A stretch of DNA of 64,000 bases from Rhodospirillaceae bacterium LM-1 (GTDB taxonomy: Bacteria > Pseudomonadota > Alphaproteobacteria > Rhodospirillales > WMHbin7): the NCBI GenBank assembly GCA_902725215.1, contig CACUVI010000029.1, forward strand, positions 1-64,000. Direction: 5' to 3'. Position numbers and translations under genes: made by a program. Under the pieces are notes generated by a model. The model did no database searches. It was not told the origin of the DNA and saw nothing but the letters and a program-made list of their open reading frames with translations. Shown in pieces: positions 39,459 to 49,949 of this stretch (its first letter is position 1; each line of letters opens with the position of its first letter).

Positions 39459-39982
39459 GGCTGAAAATGGGGCTCTTTTTTCTCAGCATCACGCCGTCGG
39501 CATTCGGCAAGCACGCTTTCCCCATCGAAGTTGCTTGGACCAGCCTAAATGACAACAATGTGGAATCGCACCTGATCAAGCCGCCGGAACCATGGCTTCA
39601 CCCGCCATGGTTCTGGTCTGAGACCGCAAGGGAGCGGCACGGAATATCACGTGAGCGGCTTTGCGCCGAGGGGATTCCAATCAGTGAGATTTGCAATCGC
39701 ATGAATGCGACTTTCCGCGGGCACACCATTTTGTCGGATTATCCAGGCCGGGATCGCAAACTGCTCGACTTGCTGTTTCTTTCCTCGGGAATGCAGCAGG
39801 GGTTCGAACTGTCAGATGCGCTGGCAAACACCGCCAGGCATCTTGAGAATCTTGGTCTCTGTGCCGCTGACTTCTGGAAATGCTTCGCCCTGGTCGCGGA
39901 GTTCTACCCTTCCCGTGACCGGGCCTCCGATGATGTCGTTTGGTGGCGGGAATTCTGGCGGACCTTGAATCGCTTTGACTGA
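39455..39982 (+). CDS. Unknown protein, last of the mobilization operon
   Basis: A 175-residue protein starting at a GTG that overlaps the previous stop (an ATG lies at 39467). It contains several Trp/Pro-rich stretches (PPEPWLHPPWFWSETARERH) and a helical part with two cysteines. No family recognised. Translational coupling supports expression with the relaxase gene. Confidence 0.55.
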   Translation: MRLKMGLFFLSITPSAFGKHAFPIEVAWTSLNDNNVESHLIKPPEPWLHPPWFWSETARERHGISRERLCAEGIPISEICNRMNATFRGHTILSDYPGRDRKLLDLLFLSSGMQQGFELSDALANTARHLENLGLCAADFWKCFALVAEFYPSRDRASDDVVWWREFWRTLNRFD

Positions 39983-40214
39983 ATTGAAGCAATCATTCGC
40001 CAAACCAGCCAAAAACAAATTTGCAATGCGGGCGCTTATGCAACATGTTGCAGAAGACATTTTTCGTTTTGAATGTATTTATCCAAAATGGAGAAATATA
40101 TTTTCTCTCATAATTTAATTTACATTATTGTTTGATTTGCTTACTATCATCTTGCCTGCGAGGTCGACTATATCATTGACCTCCCGGCCCGTCGGGGAAC
40201 GTGTCTAAATTCAG
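39983..40214. other. AT-rich non-coding stretch with dyads before recombinase operon
   Basis: No gene visible. It contains the perfect palindrome GCAACATGTTGC (40040-40051) and an inverted repeat GAGGTC...GACCTC (40160-40183). The strong AT bias at 40050-40140 suggests a promoter or a recombination site region. Confidence 0.4.
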
Positions 40215-40264
40215 GCCGCAGGACTCTTGGCCATCCCCGACAGGAAGGCCAAGAGTCCGCGGCC
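40215..40264. repeat. Long inverted repeat upstream of recombinase operon
   Basis: GGACTCTTGGCC (40221-40232) pairs perfectly with GGCCAAGAGTCC (40247-40258), and flanking CCGC/GCGG arms extend the stem with a single-base bulge. It lies 17-66 bp before the ATG at 40281. It may be a recombinase recognition site, an operator or a strong RNA hairpin in the leader. Confidence 0.5.
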
Positions 40265-40280
40265 GGGATCAAGTCCCTAC

Positions 40281-40562
40281 ATGGCCCGAGGGCCGCAAAT
40301 TCATTCGGCACACGTCAACCGGCGTGCCGCAGATGACAGCGCCTCAACATTTGAGGCGACGGCTGAATCTGTCCATCTGCCTGAGCCCCTTCTTGTCACG
40401 GATTCGTGGCCGGACATCATTCCAGTGTCCCAGGCAGAGGTTGTTGCTGTTGATATCCACCTTGGCCGGTTGATCGACGAGATTATTAAAGACTGCCATG
40501 ACAATGGCCCCAAGCAGACGGAAAGGGCTTCCGTTTCATCAGTATCGGTATCGCCATCATGA
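40281..40562 (+). CDS. Small protein coupled to the serine recombinase
   Basis: A 93-residue acidic protein (PQIHSAHVNRRAADDSASTF, VSQAEVVAVDIHLGRLIDEI). The stop overlaps the recombinase start as ATGA. An in-frame TTG at 40227 would place the start inside the inverted repeat; the ATG at 40281 is preferred. No family recognised. Tight coupling suggests an accessory or directionality role. Confidence 0.55.
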   Translation: MARGPQIHSAHVNRRAADDSASTFEATAESVHLPEPLLVTDSWPDIIPVSQAEVVAVDIHLGRLIDEIIKDCHDNGPKQTERASVSSVSVSPS

Positions 40563-42244
40563 CTCACCACAGCAAGCGATCAGCGGAACTTCCTGAACCA
40601 GCGCAGGGCTTGCCCTTTCGCGCTTGCTGCTATCTGCGTGTTTCCACAGGACGGCAAGCCGATCACGACTTATCCTTACCTGACCAGCGCACGCAGATCG
40701 CCGCCTATTGCGTTCGGAAGGGCTGGAACCTCGTGGCCGAATATGCCGAGCCGGGCGCTTCGGCGATGGACGATCAGCGGCCGGAATTCCAAAAGATGAT
40801 CGAACGCGCCACGGATGGTGATCGCCCATTCGATGTGATCGTGGTCCATTCCTTAAGCCGCTTCTTCCGAGACGCCTTCGGACTGGAGATGTATGTCCGC
40901 AAACTTGCCAAAGTCGGCGTCCGCCTTGTTTCCATCACCCAAGAGCTTGGAGATGACCCATCGCAAGTCATGATGCGTCAGGTTATCGCGCTCTTTGACG
41001 AATACCAGAGCCGGGAAAACGCCAAGCACGTCATGAGGGCCATGCTGGAAAATGCCAGGCAGGGCTTTTACAACGGCTCGCCGGTTCCTTTGGGCTACAC
41101 GACCCAGGAAGTCGAAAAGCGAGGTTCTCGCATCAAGAAGAAGCTGGCGGTCGATCCGGTCGAGGCCGAAATCGTCAAACTGATCTTCCGCCTCTATTTA
41201 TATGGGGACGGTCAATCAGGGCCACTCGGCATCAAGGAAATCGTCAAATTTCTCAATTCGAATGGATACCGGACCAGACGCCAAGCCCGCTTCGGCATTG
41301 CCACCATTCACAAACTCCTTATGAATAGAGTCTATGTTGGCGAGTGGATATTCAACAAGCGCGAGGCCAAAACGCTTAAGCAGAAGCCAGTCTCCGAACA
41401 GGTCGTCATTCCGGTGCCGCCAATCATCGAACGGACTGAGTTCGAGTCTGTTCAAAGAACCCTGAAATCCAGGCGTCCCAATATCACCCCGCCACGCGTG
41501 ACCACCGGCCCCATCCTGCTGACCGGTTTGGCTGTGTGCAGCACCTGCGGGGGTGCCATGACGCTTCGTACCGGTACGTCAAGAAACCATTCTGTTTATC
41601 GCTACTATAGTTGTTCGACAGCCGCCCGCATGGGGAAGTCGGCCTGCCCTGGTCAAGCGATCGCGATGGACCGTCTGGACCAACTGGTGACCGAACACCT
41701 CTGTAACCGCCTGTTGACGCCCGAACGTTTGGCCGAGCTTCTGGCTTCGGTCGCCATCAGCCGGGCCGAGAAAGCCGCCGAGATCGACAGCCGGGTCACG
41801 GCCCTTCAGACCAGAAAGACTGAAGCCGAAGAAAAACTGAAGCGACTGTACCGTATGGTGGAAGAAGGCGTGACCGAAATCGATGAACTGCTCAAGGACC
41901 GCATTAACGAATTGAAGGAAGACCGAGACCAAGCCGAGGCCGCCCTCGACCGGATTCGCCCCCAAGCGTTGGCCATGGGGGAAATTCCCCCGCAAGCCGT
42001 CGAACGCTTCGGGCGCCTTATGCGGGAGAATATCTCGAACGGTTCCATCGAGTTTCGGAGAGCCTACCTTCGCGGCCTTCTCGACCGGATCGAGGTCGGA
42101 GAGGACAGAATCCGCCTCATCGGGCAAAAAGCCACGTTGGAACAATTGATTGCGGGGAAAGAAACCGGCAGGGCCGGTGTTCGCAGTTTTGTACGGAAAT
42201 GGCGCACCCGGAGAGATTCGAACTCCCAACCCCCAGATTCGTAG
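40559..42244 (+). CDS. Large serine recombinase (site-specific integrase)
   Basis: A 561-residue protein: N-terminal resolvase domain with catalytic serine in CYLRVSTGRQADHDLSLPDQ, the GASAMDDQRPEFQKMIERA and HSLSRFFRD motifs, a recombinase domain (KEIVKFLNSNGYRTRRQARF), a zinc ribbon (CSTCGGAMTLR, CSTAARMGKSACPG) and a coiled-coil C-terminal region. The last about 15 codons (TRRDSNSQPPDS) are read through the antisense strand of the tRNA-Arg gene. This places the recombinase at the junction with the tRNA. It probably integrates or excises the island. Confidence 0.93.
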   Translation: MTHHSKRSAELPEPAQGLPFRACCYLRVSTGRQADHDLSLPDQRTQIAAYCVRKGWNLVAEYAEPGASAMDDQRPEFQKMIERATDGDRPFDVIVVHSLSRFFRDAFGLEMYVRKLAKVGVRLVSITQELGDDPSQVMMRQVIALFDEYQSRENAKHVMRAMLENARQGFYNGSPVPLGYTTQEVEKRGSRIKKKLAVDPVEAEIVKLIFRLYLYGDGQSGPLGIKEIVKFLNSNGYRTRRQARFGIATIHKLLMNRVYVGEWIFNKREAKTLKQKPVSEQVVIPVPPIIERTEFESVQRTLKSRRPNITPPRVTTGPILLTGLAVCSTCGGAMTLRTGTSRNHSVYRYYSCSTAARMGKSACPGQAIAMDRLDQLVTEHLCNRLLTPERLAELLASVAISRAEKAAEIDSRVTALQTRKTEAEEKLKRLYRMVEEGVTEIDELLKDRINELKEDRDQAEAALDRIRPQALAMGEIPPQAVERFGRLMRENISNGSIEFRRAYLRGLLDRIEVGEDRIRLIGQKATLEQLIAGKETGRAGVRSFVRKWRTRRDSNSQPPDS

Positions 42245-42276
42245 TCTGGTGCTCTATCCAGTTGAGCTACGGGTGC
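42200..42276 (-). tRNA. tRNA-Arg (anticodon ACG)
   Basis: On the minus strand the 77-nt gene folds as a cloverleaf: acceptor GCACCCG/CGGGTGC, D-arm GCTC...GAGC, anticodon stem CCAGA/TCTGG around CTACGAA (anticodon ACG), T-arm GGGAG-TTCGAAT-CTCTC, discriminator G and encoded CCA (42200-42202). The 3' end faces the serine recombinase gene and overlaps its last codons, so it is a probable attachment site of the island. Confidence 0.96.
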
Positions 42277-42516
42277 GCAAGGGGGGTTGAAATACGCCAG
42301 GAGCAGAGGCGGGTCAAGAGAAAACCGCCCCATTCCATCCTCTTGTTTTCTGGCGCTATATATGCGCAGCCCTTGCCGCCTGGGCGGATTTTCCCGCTAA
42401 GAGCTTGAATTCCAGCTTGTAGACGGGGGGGGATGTGGGTAAACTCCCCTCGATTTCGTGCCGGGGAGCGATTCTAATAAGAACGGCGGCGCGAGCAGTT
42501 TGGCTCACCAAGGTGA

Positions 42517-43680
42517 ATGAAAACAATGGCTCGATCGAAAGTCACGGCAGCCATCCTGACGACGGCGCTTGCGCTTGGGGGATGTTCGTTTGCGTCTGAT
42601 GCTCTGTTCCCGTCGCTGACCGGAAGCGATCCGGCGGGGGATGAGGAAAATGCACAAGCCACGGCGGCAGCGCCGGCAGGCAAGGCGGCTGTAACGACGG
42701 CGGCACCCGCCAGTCCGGCGCCTCCATTGGGGACGACCTCGTTCGAATCGCCCGGCGTAACGCCCGGCCAATCGACCGGCACCCATGTCGGCCAGAAGGC
42801 GGGGCAGATGCGCGGCGACTTAAGCCAGCTTCAAACCACCATGACCAGCCTGAACCAGCAGCTTCAGCAGGTTCGCGCCCAGACGGTGCAGGATTCGCAG
42901 CTCTATCACGGCACGCTGTCGGCGATTAACTCCCGTCTGCAAGTGGGCACCACGCCCGGCAACCCCATCCTGCTCCAGCAATGGAATGCCGCCTCGGTCG
43001 AGTTGGACAAGATCAACGACGACATCGCCAAGATGAACTCCCTGGCCAGCGAGACCTCGCAAGGCGCCACCATGGCAGCTTATCTTCTGGATTCGGTTCG
43101 CGCCACTCGCGGACTTTCCGGCGCCGTCGATGAAGACCACCGCCAGTTGACCGTGCTGGAAGACGAAACCAACCGCACCGTCGTGCTGATCGAGCGCGTC
43201 CTGACCGAGTTGAGCCAGGACATCACCCGCCAGCAGTCCTATCTGGGCAACGAGCGCAGCAACCTCAATCTGCTGGCCATCGCGGTCAAGAACGGCCAGT
43301 TCTACGGCACCAGCTTGGCCAATCGCAGCGCCATCCCGCAGGTTTCCGTCCCGGTGGCCGACGCGGCCCCCATGGCGGGCGGCAAGCCTTTGATGGTCAT
43401 CAAATTCGACCGTCAGAACGTGGCCTACGAGCAGCAGCTTTACACTGCCGTCAGCCGGGCGCTCGAGCGCAAGCCGAACGCCACCTTCGATCTGGTGGCG
43501 ATCAGCCCTTCGGCGGGAACGGTCTCGCAGCCCGCCCTCACCGCTTCGATGTCAAAGAAAGACGCCGAGCAGGTCATGCGCTCGCTCAACAATATGGGCC
43601 TGCCCTCGACCCGGGTGCGCATGACGGCTTCATCGTCGAACACCGCCACCTCGCCCGAAGTGCATCTGTTCGTGCATTAA
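42517..43680 (+). CDS. Lipoprotein with coiled-coil region
   Basis: A 387-residue protein with a lipoprotein signal (ILTTALALGGC), an Ala/Pro-rich linker (about 45-90), a coiled-coil region (DLSQLQTTMTSLNQQLQQVR, about 95-260) and a C-terminal globular domain (LMVIKFDRQNVAYEQQLYTA, then ATFDLVAISPSAGT). The last part resembles the SPOR/OmpA-like periplasmic tails of envelope proteins. It is followed by a terminator and stands alone. Probably an envelope-associated outer-membrane lipoprotein; function unknown. Confidence 0.75.
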   Translation: MKTMARSKVTAAILTTALALGGCSFASDALFPSLTGSDPAGDEENAQATAAAPAGKAAVTTAAPASPAPPLGTTSFESPGVTPGQSTGTHVGQKAGQMRGDLSQLQTTMTSLNQQLQQVRAQTVQDSQLYHGTLSAINSRLQVGTTPGNPILLQQWNAASVELDKINDDIAKMNSLASETSQGATMAAYLLDSVRATRGLSGAVDEDHRQLTVLEDETNRTVVLIERVLTELSQDITRQQSYLGNERSNLNLLAIAVKNGQFYGTSLANRSAIPQVSVPVADAAPMAGGKPLMVIKFDRQNVAYEQQLYTAVSRALERKPNATFDLVAISPSAGTVSQPALTASMSKKDAEQVMRSLNNMGLPSTRVRMTASSSNTATSPEVHLFVH

Positions 43681-43701
43681 GGCGGGTCTGATCCGAAATC
43701 C

Positions 43702-43725
43702 AAAGGGCGCCATCCGGCGCCCTTT
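43702..43725 (+). terminator. Terminator-like hairpin
   Basis: AAAGGGCGCC-ATCC-GGCGCCCTTT is a perfect 10-bp stem with a 4-nt loop, 21 bp after the lipoprotein stop. It separates that gene from the downstream sugar-nucleotide gene. Confidence 0.85.
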
Positions 43726-43776
43726 GCGTTTATGGGACTCCGATCTATAGTTTTGCCGTCCAACAGGGAAAGCAGC

Positions 43777-45252
43777 ATGGTCAAGACTCCGGCAAAGAAA
43801 CCCGCCACCAAGCCCGTTTCAACCACCGCGATGGATCAACGCATCCATCCGGTGATTCTGTCCGGCGGCGCAGGCACCCGCCTTTGGCCGATGTCGCGCG
43901 CCCTCTATCCCAAACAGCTTCTGGCCCTGGTCAGCGACAAGAGCATGCTGGAAGAGACCGTTCGGCGGATCGACAGCCCCCAATTCGCCGACCCTTTGGT
44001 GATCTGCAACGACGAGCACCGTTTCATCGTGGCCGAGCAATTGCGCGGCATGAAGGCCAAACCGACCGCCATCGTGCTGGAGCCTGAAGGACGCAACACC
44101 GCGCCTGCCGTCGCCGTGGCCGCGCATATGCTGGCCGCCCTCTCGCCCGACATCGTCATGGCCGTCATGCCCTCGGACCACACGGTCGTCAACACCAAGG
44201 CCTTTCGCGCTGCCATGGCCCAGGCCGCCGAAGCGGCTAGGCTTGGCTATCTGGTCACCTTTGGAATTGCCCCCACCGCGCCGGAAACGGGCTATGGCTA
44301 TATCAAGGCGGGGCGCTCGATCAAAGACTGCGCGGGTGCCTTGTCGGTTGAGCGCTTCGTCGAGAAGCCCGACCGCAAAACGGCCGAGACCTATCTGGCC
44401 GATGGCAGCTATTCCTGGAATAGCGGCATTTTCGTGATGACGGCGGGCGCCTATCTGGAAGAATTGAAGAAGCACCATCCGGAAATCGTCCGAGCCACGC
44501 GCATTGCATTGGCCAATGCGCAGCGAGATCTGGATTTCCTGCGTCTGGAAGCCGAATCCTTCTCCAAGGCCACCAGCCAGTCCATCGATTATGCCGTGAT
44601 GGAGCACACCAAGAATGCAGCTGTCGTCCCGGTGAATATGGGGTGGAGCGACGTGGGATCGTGGCGCGCCCTTTGGGAAATCGCGAACAAGGACGAGGCT
44701 GGCAACGCCATCTCGGGCGACGTGCTGACCGAGGACGTCCATAACTCGTTCATCAAGGGCGACGGCACGCTGGTGGCCGTGGTGGGTCTGGACAATGTGG
44801 TGGTGGTGGCGACCGACGATGCGCTGCTGGTGTCGTCGATGGACAAGGTGCAAGACGTCAAGAAGATCGCCGAAAGCCTGAAGGCGCAGGGACGCAAGGA
44901 ACATCTGACGCCCTCGAAGGTCTATCGCCCCTGGGGCTTCTATCAAAGCCTGGAGGAAGGCGAGCGCTATCAGGTCAAGCTGATCCGCGTCAATCCCGGC
45001 GCTTCGCTGTCGCTGCAAATGCACCATCACCGTGCCGAGCATTGGGTGGTGGTCAAGGGAACGGCCAATGTCACGCGCGGCGAGGAGACCATCTTGCTGC
45101 ACGAGAACCAATCGACCTTCATTCCCTTGGGTGTCGTGCATCGCCTGGAAAATCCCGGCAAGGTGCCGCTGTCGATCATCGAGGTGCAGTCGGGCAGCTA
45201 TCTGGGCGAAGACGACATCGTGCGCATCGTCGATACTTACGGGCGGAATTAG
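43777..45252 (+). CDS. manC: Mannose-1-phosphate guanylyltransferase / mannose-6-phosphate isomerase
   Basis: A 491-residue bifunctional enzyme making GDP-mannose for polysaccharides. The start at 43777 follows a CAGGGAA ribosome site. The nucleotidyltransferase domain begins PVILSGGAGTRLWPMSRALY (pyrophosphorylase signature, about residues 22-40), with FVEKPD and WNSGIFVM motifs. The C-terminal cupin isomerase domain has MHHHRAEHWVVVKGTA with metal-binding histidines (about 415-430). Its 3' end overlaps the converging deformylase gene by 4 bp. Confidence 0.95.
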   Translation: MVKTPAKKPATKPVSTTAMDQRIHPVILSGGAGTRLWPMSRALYPKQLLALVSDKSMLEETVRRIDSPQFADPLVICNDEHRFIVAEQLRGMKAKPTAIVLEPEGRNTAPAVAVAAHMLAALSPDIVMAVMPSDHTVVNTKAFRAAMAQAAEAARLGYLVTFGIAPTAPETGYGYIKAGRSIKDCAGALSVERFVEKPDRKTAETYLADGSYSWNSGIFVMTAGAYLEELKKHHPEIVRATRIALANAQRDLDFLRLEAESFSKATSQSIDYAVMEHTKNAAVVPVNMGWSDVGSWRALWEIANKDEAGNAISGDVLTEDVHNSFIKGDGTLVAVVGLDNVVVVATDDALLVSSMDKVQDVKKIAESLKAQGRKEHLTPSKVYRPWGFYQSLEEGERYQVKLIRVNPGASLSLQMHHHRAEHWVVVKGTANVTRGEETILLHENQSTFIPLGVVHRLENPGKVPLSIIEVQSGSYLGEDDIVRIVDTYGRN

Positions 45253-45776
45253 CCCGCGTCTTCGGTTGCCGATTCCCGCCGCATTTCTTCGGCATAGCCG
45301 AAACGGGAGAAATCCTGGATGCGGGCGGGATAAAGAATGCCGTCCAAATGGTCGCATTCATGCTGCGCCACGCGGGCGTGATAGCCGTAGGCCTCACGCT
45401 CGATAGGCTTGCCGTCCAGCCCGAACCCGGAATATCGAATGGCCGAGAAGCGCGGCACCACCCCCACCAGACCCGGCAATGACAGACAGCCCTCGCCCCC
45501 CTCTTCCATCTGGTCGCTCAAAGGCTCGATGACCGGATTGATCAGCACGGTCAAGGGCACTTCTTCAGCGGCGCGCTGGGCGGGAACGAAAAAGATCACC
45601 AGCCGCAGGGGCACATGCACTTGCGGCGCCGCCAAGCCCACGCCGCCCGCATCGGCCAGCGTCTCGACCATATCTTGGACCAGTCGGCGCACGTCCGGCG
45701 CTGTCGGATCGGCTATCGGCTGCGCAATGCCGCGCAAAACAGGGTGACCCATGCGGGCTATCTTCAAAATCGCCAT
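45249..45776 (-). CDS. def: Peptide deformylase
   Basis: A 175-residue metalloenzyme that removes the N-formyl group from nascent proteins. All three family motifs are intact: GVGLAAPQ, EGCLSLP and QHECDHLDG (HExxH with metal histidines). The ATG at 45776 (MAILKIARMGHPVLR) gives the standard N-terminus; a longer open frame upstream is ignored because it crosses the divergent PfkB gene. It is not beside fmt, so it may be a second deformylase copy. Confidence 0.93.
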   Translation of the reverse strand: MAILKIARMGHPVLRGIAQPIADPTAPDVRRLVQDMVETLADAGGVGLAAPQVHVPLRLVIFFVPAQRAAEEVPLTVLINPVIEPLSDQMEEGGEGCLSLPGLVGVVPRFSAIRYSGFGLDGKPIEREAYGYHARVAQHECDHLDGILYPARIQDFSRFGYAEEMRRESATEDAG

Positions 45777-45823
45777 ATGGCTAGATTGTACGAAACGAAT
45801 TGATTTGAAAAGAGGATGTGAAG

Positions 45824-46672
45824 ATGGCGCGCATTCTGGTCTTGGGAACCGTGGCGCAGGATTTGGTGGTGGGTCTTCGCCAAGTCCTTCTCTCAGGCGG
45901 ACATCAGGACGGCATCGACAAGGGGCCGCGCCTGGGCGGCGGCGGGGCCAATGCAGCCGTGGCCCTTGCCCGGGCCGGTGACGTGGCGTTGCTGGTCGCC
46001 GCCGTGGGGTCCGACCCGGTGGGCGACGCCTTGCTGGCGGAATTGCGCAGCTTGGGGGTTGATTTGTCCCTGACTGTGCGCCTTCAGGGCGGCTCATCCC
46101 GTTCGATCGTCATGACCGACCCGGCAGGCGAGCGCACCATCGTCAATCTGCGCAGGCTGTTGGAAAGCGAGCCGCCCCTGCGCATTAAATCGGTTGCCGC
46201 CGACGCCATGTATGTGCGTTCACGCCATCAGGGACTGGCCCCCTTGATGGCCGAAATGACAGACCACATGACGGTGATCGCCCATGTGCCGCCGACCGCG
46301 CCCAATTCAGTTCCGGCGCAAATTCTGGTCGGCTCGAGATCGGATATCGACGATGCGTTCCTGGCCGATCCCTTCACCCATGGAATGGCGGTTTCCGGCG
46401 GACGTTTGGAATGGATCGTCGTCACCCATGGCGACAAAGGAGCCGAGGCTTTCGGGCGCAATGGACAACGCCTGTTTCAGACCGCCCAAAAGGTTGAGGT
46501 GGTGGACAGCACCGGCGCTGGCGACGCCTTCGCCGCCGGTCTTTCCCATGCCTTGGCCCGCAAAATGACCATGGAGCAGGCGCTCAAAATCGCCGTCGCC
46601 TGGGGCACGGCGGCCACCCAGTATGAAAGCTCGGCTCCGGGGGAAGAGTTTCCGCCCGTGACGGCAAGTTAG
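45824..46672 (+). CDS. PfkB-family carbohydrate/nucleoside kinase
   Basis: A 282-residue kinase with the glycine-rich N-terminal motif GPRLGGGGANAAVALARAG and the C-terminal catalytic motif VDSTGAGDAFAAGL (Asp base in GAGD). The ATG at 45824 has AGAGGA eight bases upstream; a GTG two codons earlier is too close to it. The substrate is not evident: ribokinase-, fructokinase- or adenosine-kinase-like proteins share these motifs. Confidence 0.9.
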   Translation: MARILVLGTVAQDLVVGLRQVLLSGGHQDGIDKGPRLGGGGANAAVALARAGDVALLVAAVGSDPVGDALLAELRSLGVDLSLTVRLQGGSSRSIVMTDPAGERTIVNLRRLLESEPPLRIKSVAADAMYVRSRHQGLAPLMAEMTDHMTVIAHVPPTAPNSVPAQILVGSRSDIDDAFLADPFTHGMAVSGGRLEWIVVTHGDKGAEAFGRNGQRLFQTAQKVEVVDSTGAGDAFAAGLSHALARKMTMEQALKIAVAWGTAATQYESSAPGEEFPPVTAS

Positions 46673-47586
46673 CCCTGCTCAAGCCAGCGCGAGATCAGTT
46701 GAAAGGCGATGGAATCCCGCCTAGGCAGGAACATGCCCTTGCTTTCGAAAGCCAGCACCTCGTCGCGGGTAAACCAGCGCACATCCTCCAATTCATGGGC
46801 GTCGCGGGTGATCTTGAAACTTCTCGCGCGGGCAAAAAAGGCCAGCATCAGGGATGCGGGAAACGGCCAGGGTTGCGAACCAGCATAGATCACCCGGTCA
46901 ACCTCGATCCCCGCCTCTTCGGCTACTTCGCGCGCCACCGCCTCTTCCAATGTTTCGCCCGGCTCGACGAAACCTGCCAGCGTGGCGTACATGCCCGCCG
47001 GAAACCGGGGAGCGCGCCCCAAAAGGGCGCGGTGCCTGTTCTCGTCGATGACCAGCATGATCACGGCAGGGTCGGTCCTGGGAAAGACCACCGTGGAGCA
47101 GCCCGGCTGGGTGCAGCGGCGCTGATGCCCGCCCTGTTCCGAGAAAGTGGGAGAGCCGCAGGCCCCGCAGAATCTGGCCTGACGGTGCCAGTGCAGCAAT
47201 CCTTTGGCCTGGGCCAGGATGGCCGCTTCGCGGCCCGGCAGAACGGGGCCGATTTCCCTCAGATTCACGAAGGCCGTGCCCGGTCCCAGCGACGGCCCCG
47301 CTTCGTCGTCGGAAAGAGGTGTCAGGTCGCTGGCGAAGACCGGCGCTCCGTCCATCAAGCCCAGGAACACGGTTTCCGCCGCCGCCGCCATGGCTTCGCG
47401 CAATCCGGCGGCGGGCAGCAGCACGGCCCGGGGTTCGGCCCCGGTCAGGACCAAGCTGTTGCCCTTCCACATCGGCGCCAATAGCGCCCTGGATTCGCCC
47501 GCCAATTGGGCCAAATGGCCCGCATCCCGCCTGAGATGCGACGCCCGTCCAAGTCCCGAACCGGCATAAATGATGTTTTCGAACAT
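46669..47586 (-). CDS. nudC: NAD+ diphosphatase (NudC)
   Basis: A 305-residue Nudix hydrolase. The zinc finger is visible as CGACGS and RRCTQPGC, the Nudix box as GFVEPGETLEEAVAREVAEE, and the NudC signature SQPWPFPASLMLAF follows. NudC cleaves NADH or NAD+ and can remove NAD caps from RNA. The start MFENIIYAGSGLGR at 47586 is preferred over an upstream alternative. It shares a 65-bp promoter region with divergent lepA. Confidence 0.94.
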   Translation of the reverse strand: MFENIIYAGSGLGRASHLRRDAGHLAQLAGESRALLAPMWKGNSLVLTGAEPRAVLLPAAGLREAMAAAAETVFLGLMDGAPVFASDLTPLSDDEAGPSLGPGTAFVNLREIGPVLPGREAAILAQAKGLLHWHRQARFCGACGSPTFSEQGGHQRRCTQPGCSTVVFPRTDPAVIMLVIDENRHRALLGRAPRFPAGMYATLAGFVEPGETLEEAVAREVAEEAGIEVDRVIYAGSQPWPFPASLMLAFFARARSFKITRDAHELEDVRWFTRDEVLAFESKGMFLPRRDSIAFQLISRWLEQG

Positions 47587-47651
47587 GGCGTTAGATTCGC
47601 ACAGAAGGACGGGTTGCGCCAAGGCCTCGTTGGCCCTATCTTGCGCCCGCC

Positions 47652-49451
<1,800 letters not shown>

Positions 49452-49458
49452 TCACACT

Positions 49459-49499
49459 CGGGAAAAAGTCCCTCTCTGCGTTCGGTGTACTTTTTCCCG
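49459..49499. terminator. Terminator after lepA
   Basis: CGGGAAAAAGT (49459-49469) pairs with ACTTTTTCCCG (49489-49499), an 11-bp stem whose loop is long (19 nt). It is 7 bp beyond the lepA stop. Confidence 0.6.
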
Positions 49500-49565
49500 G
49501 ATTCAAAACGGCCAGCGCTCGCTCGAAGCGGTTCTTCGCTCGCGCTTGAATTCAATGTTTGAAAA

Positions 49566-49856
49566 TTAAGCGTACCTTCTGCGGCCGAAACCGCGTTTCT
49601 TGCGCGGACGGAAGGCCAGGATCATCAGAGCGCCGACGGGAAGAATGACGGTCCAGGCAGGCCAAGACAGCACGTCTTGCCACAGCTGCGCGCCGCTGGC
49701 GTCGAATTCAGGAGGGGTTCCCAGGAACAAGGCCCAAAGATCGGCAGCCGCAATAAAATCATGCGTTCCGGTCCCCAGGGCGGCAATTGCCTCCGTGGAC
49801 GCCAGAAGTGCCGAAACCAGGACGAGCACCCACCCCAAGAGCCTAAAGAGAACCAT
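49566..49856 (-). CDS. Small membrane protein of unknown function
   Basis: A 96-residue protein with two membrane helices (LLGWVLVLVSALLASTEAIA and WTVILPVGALMILAF) and a basic tail (RPRKKRGFGRRRYA). The ATG at 49856 has GGGGACA upstream; a start 12 codons earlier is possible. The same type of short protein appears in many Rhodospirillales genomes. No function known. Confidence 0.65.
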   Translation of the reverse strand: MVLFRLLGWVLVLVSALLASTEAIAALGTGTHDFIAAADLWALFLGTPPEFDASGAQLWQDVLSWPAWTVILPVGALMILAFRPRKKRGFGRRRYA

Positions 49857-49949
49857 TCTGTCCCCGTTGTAACGATTCGAGTCGTTATTCACGGACTATG
49901 CCAGGAAAATCGAAAAATGCAAGCCCCGTCGTAAGTTGCGGGCTGTCGA

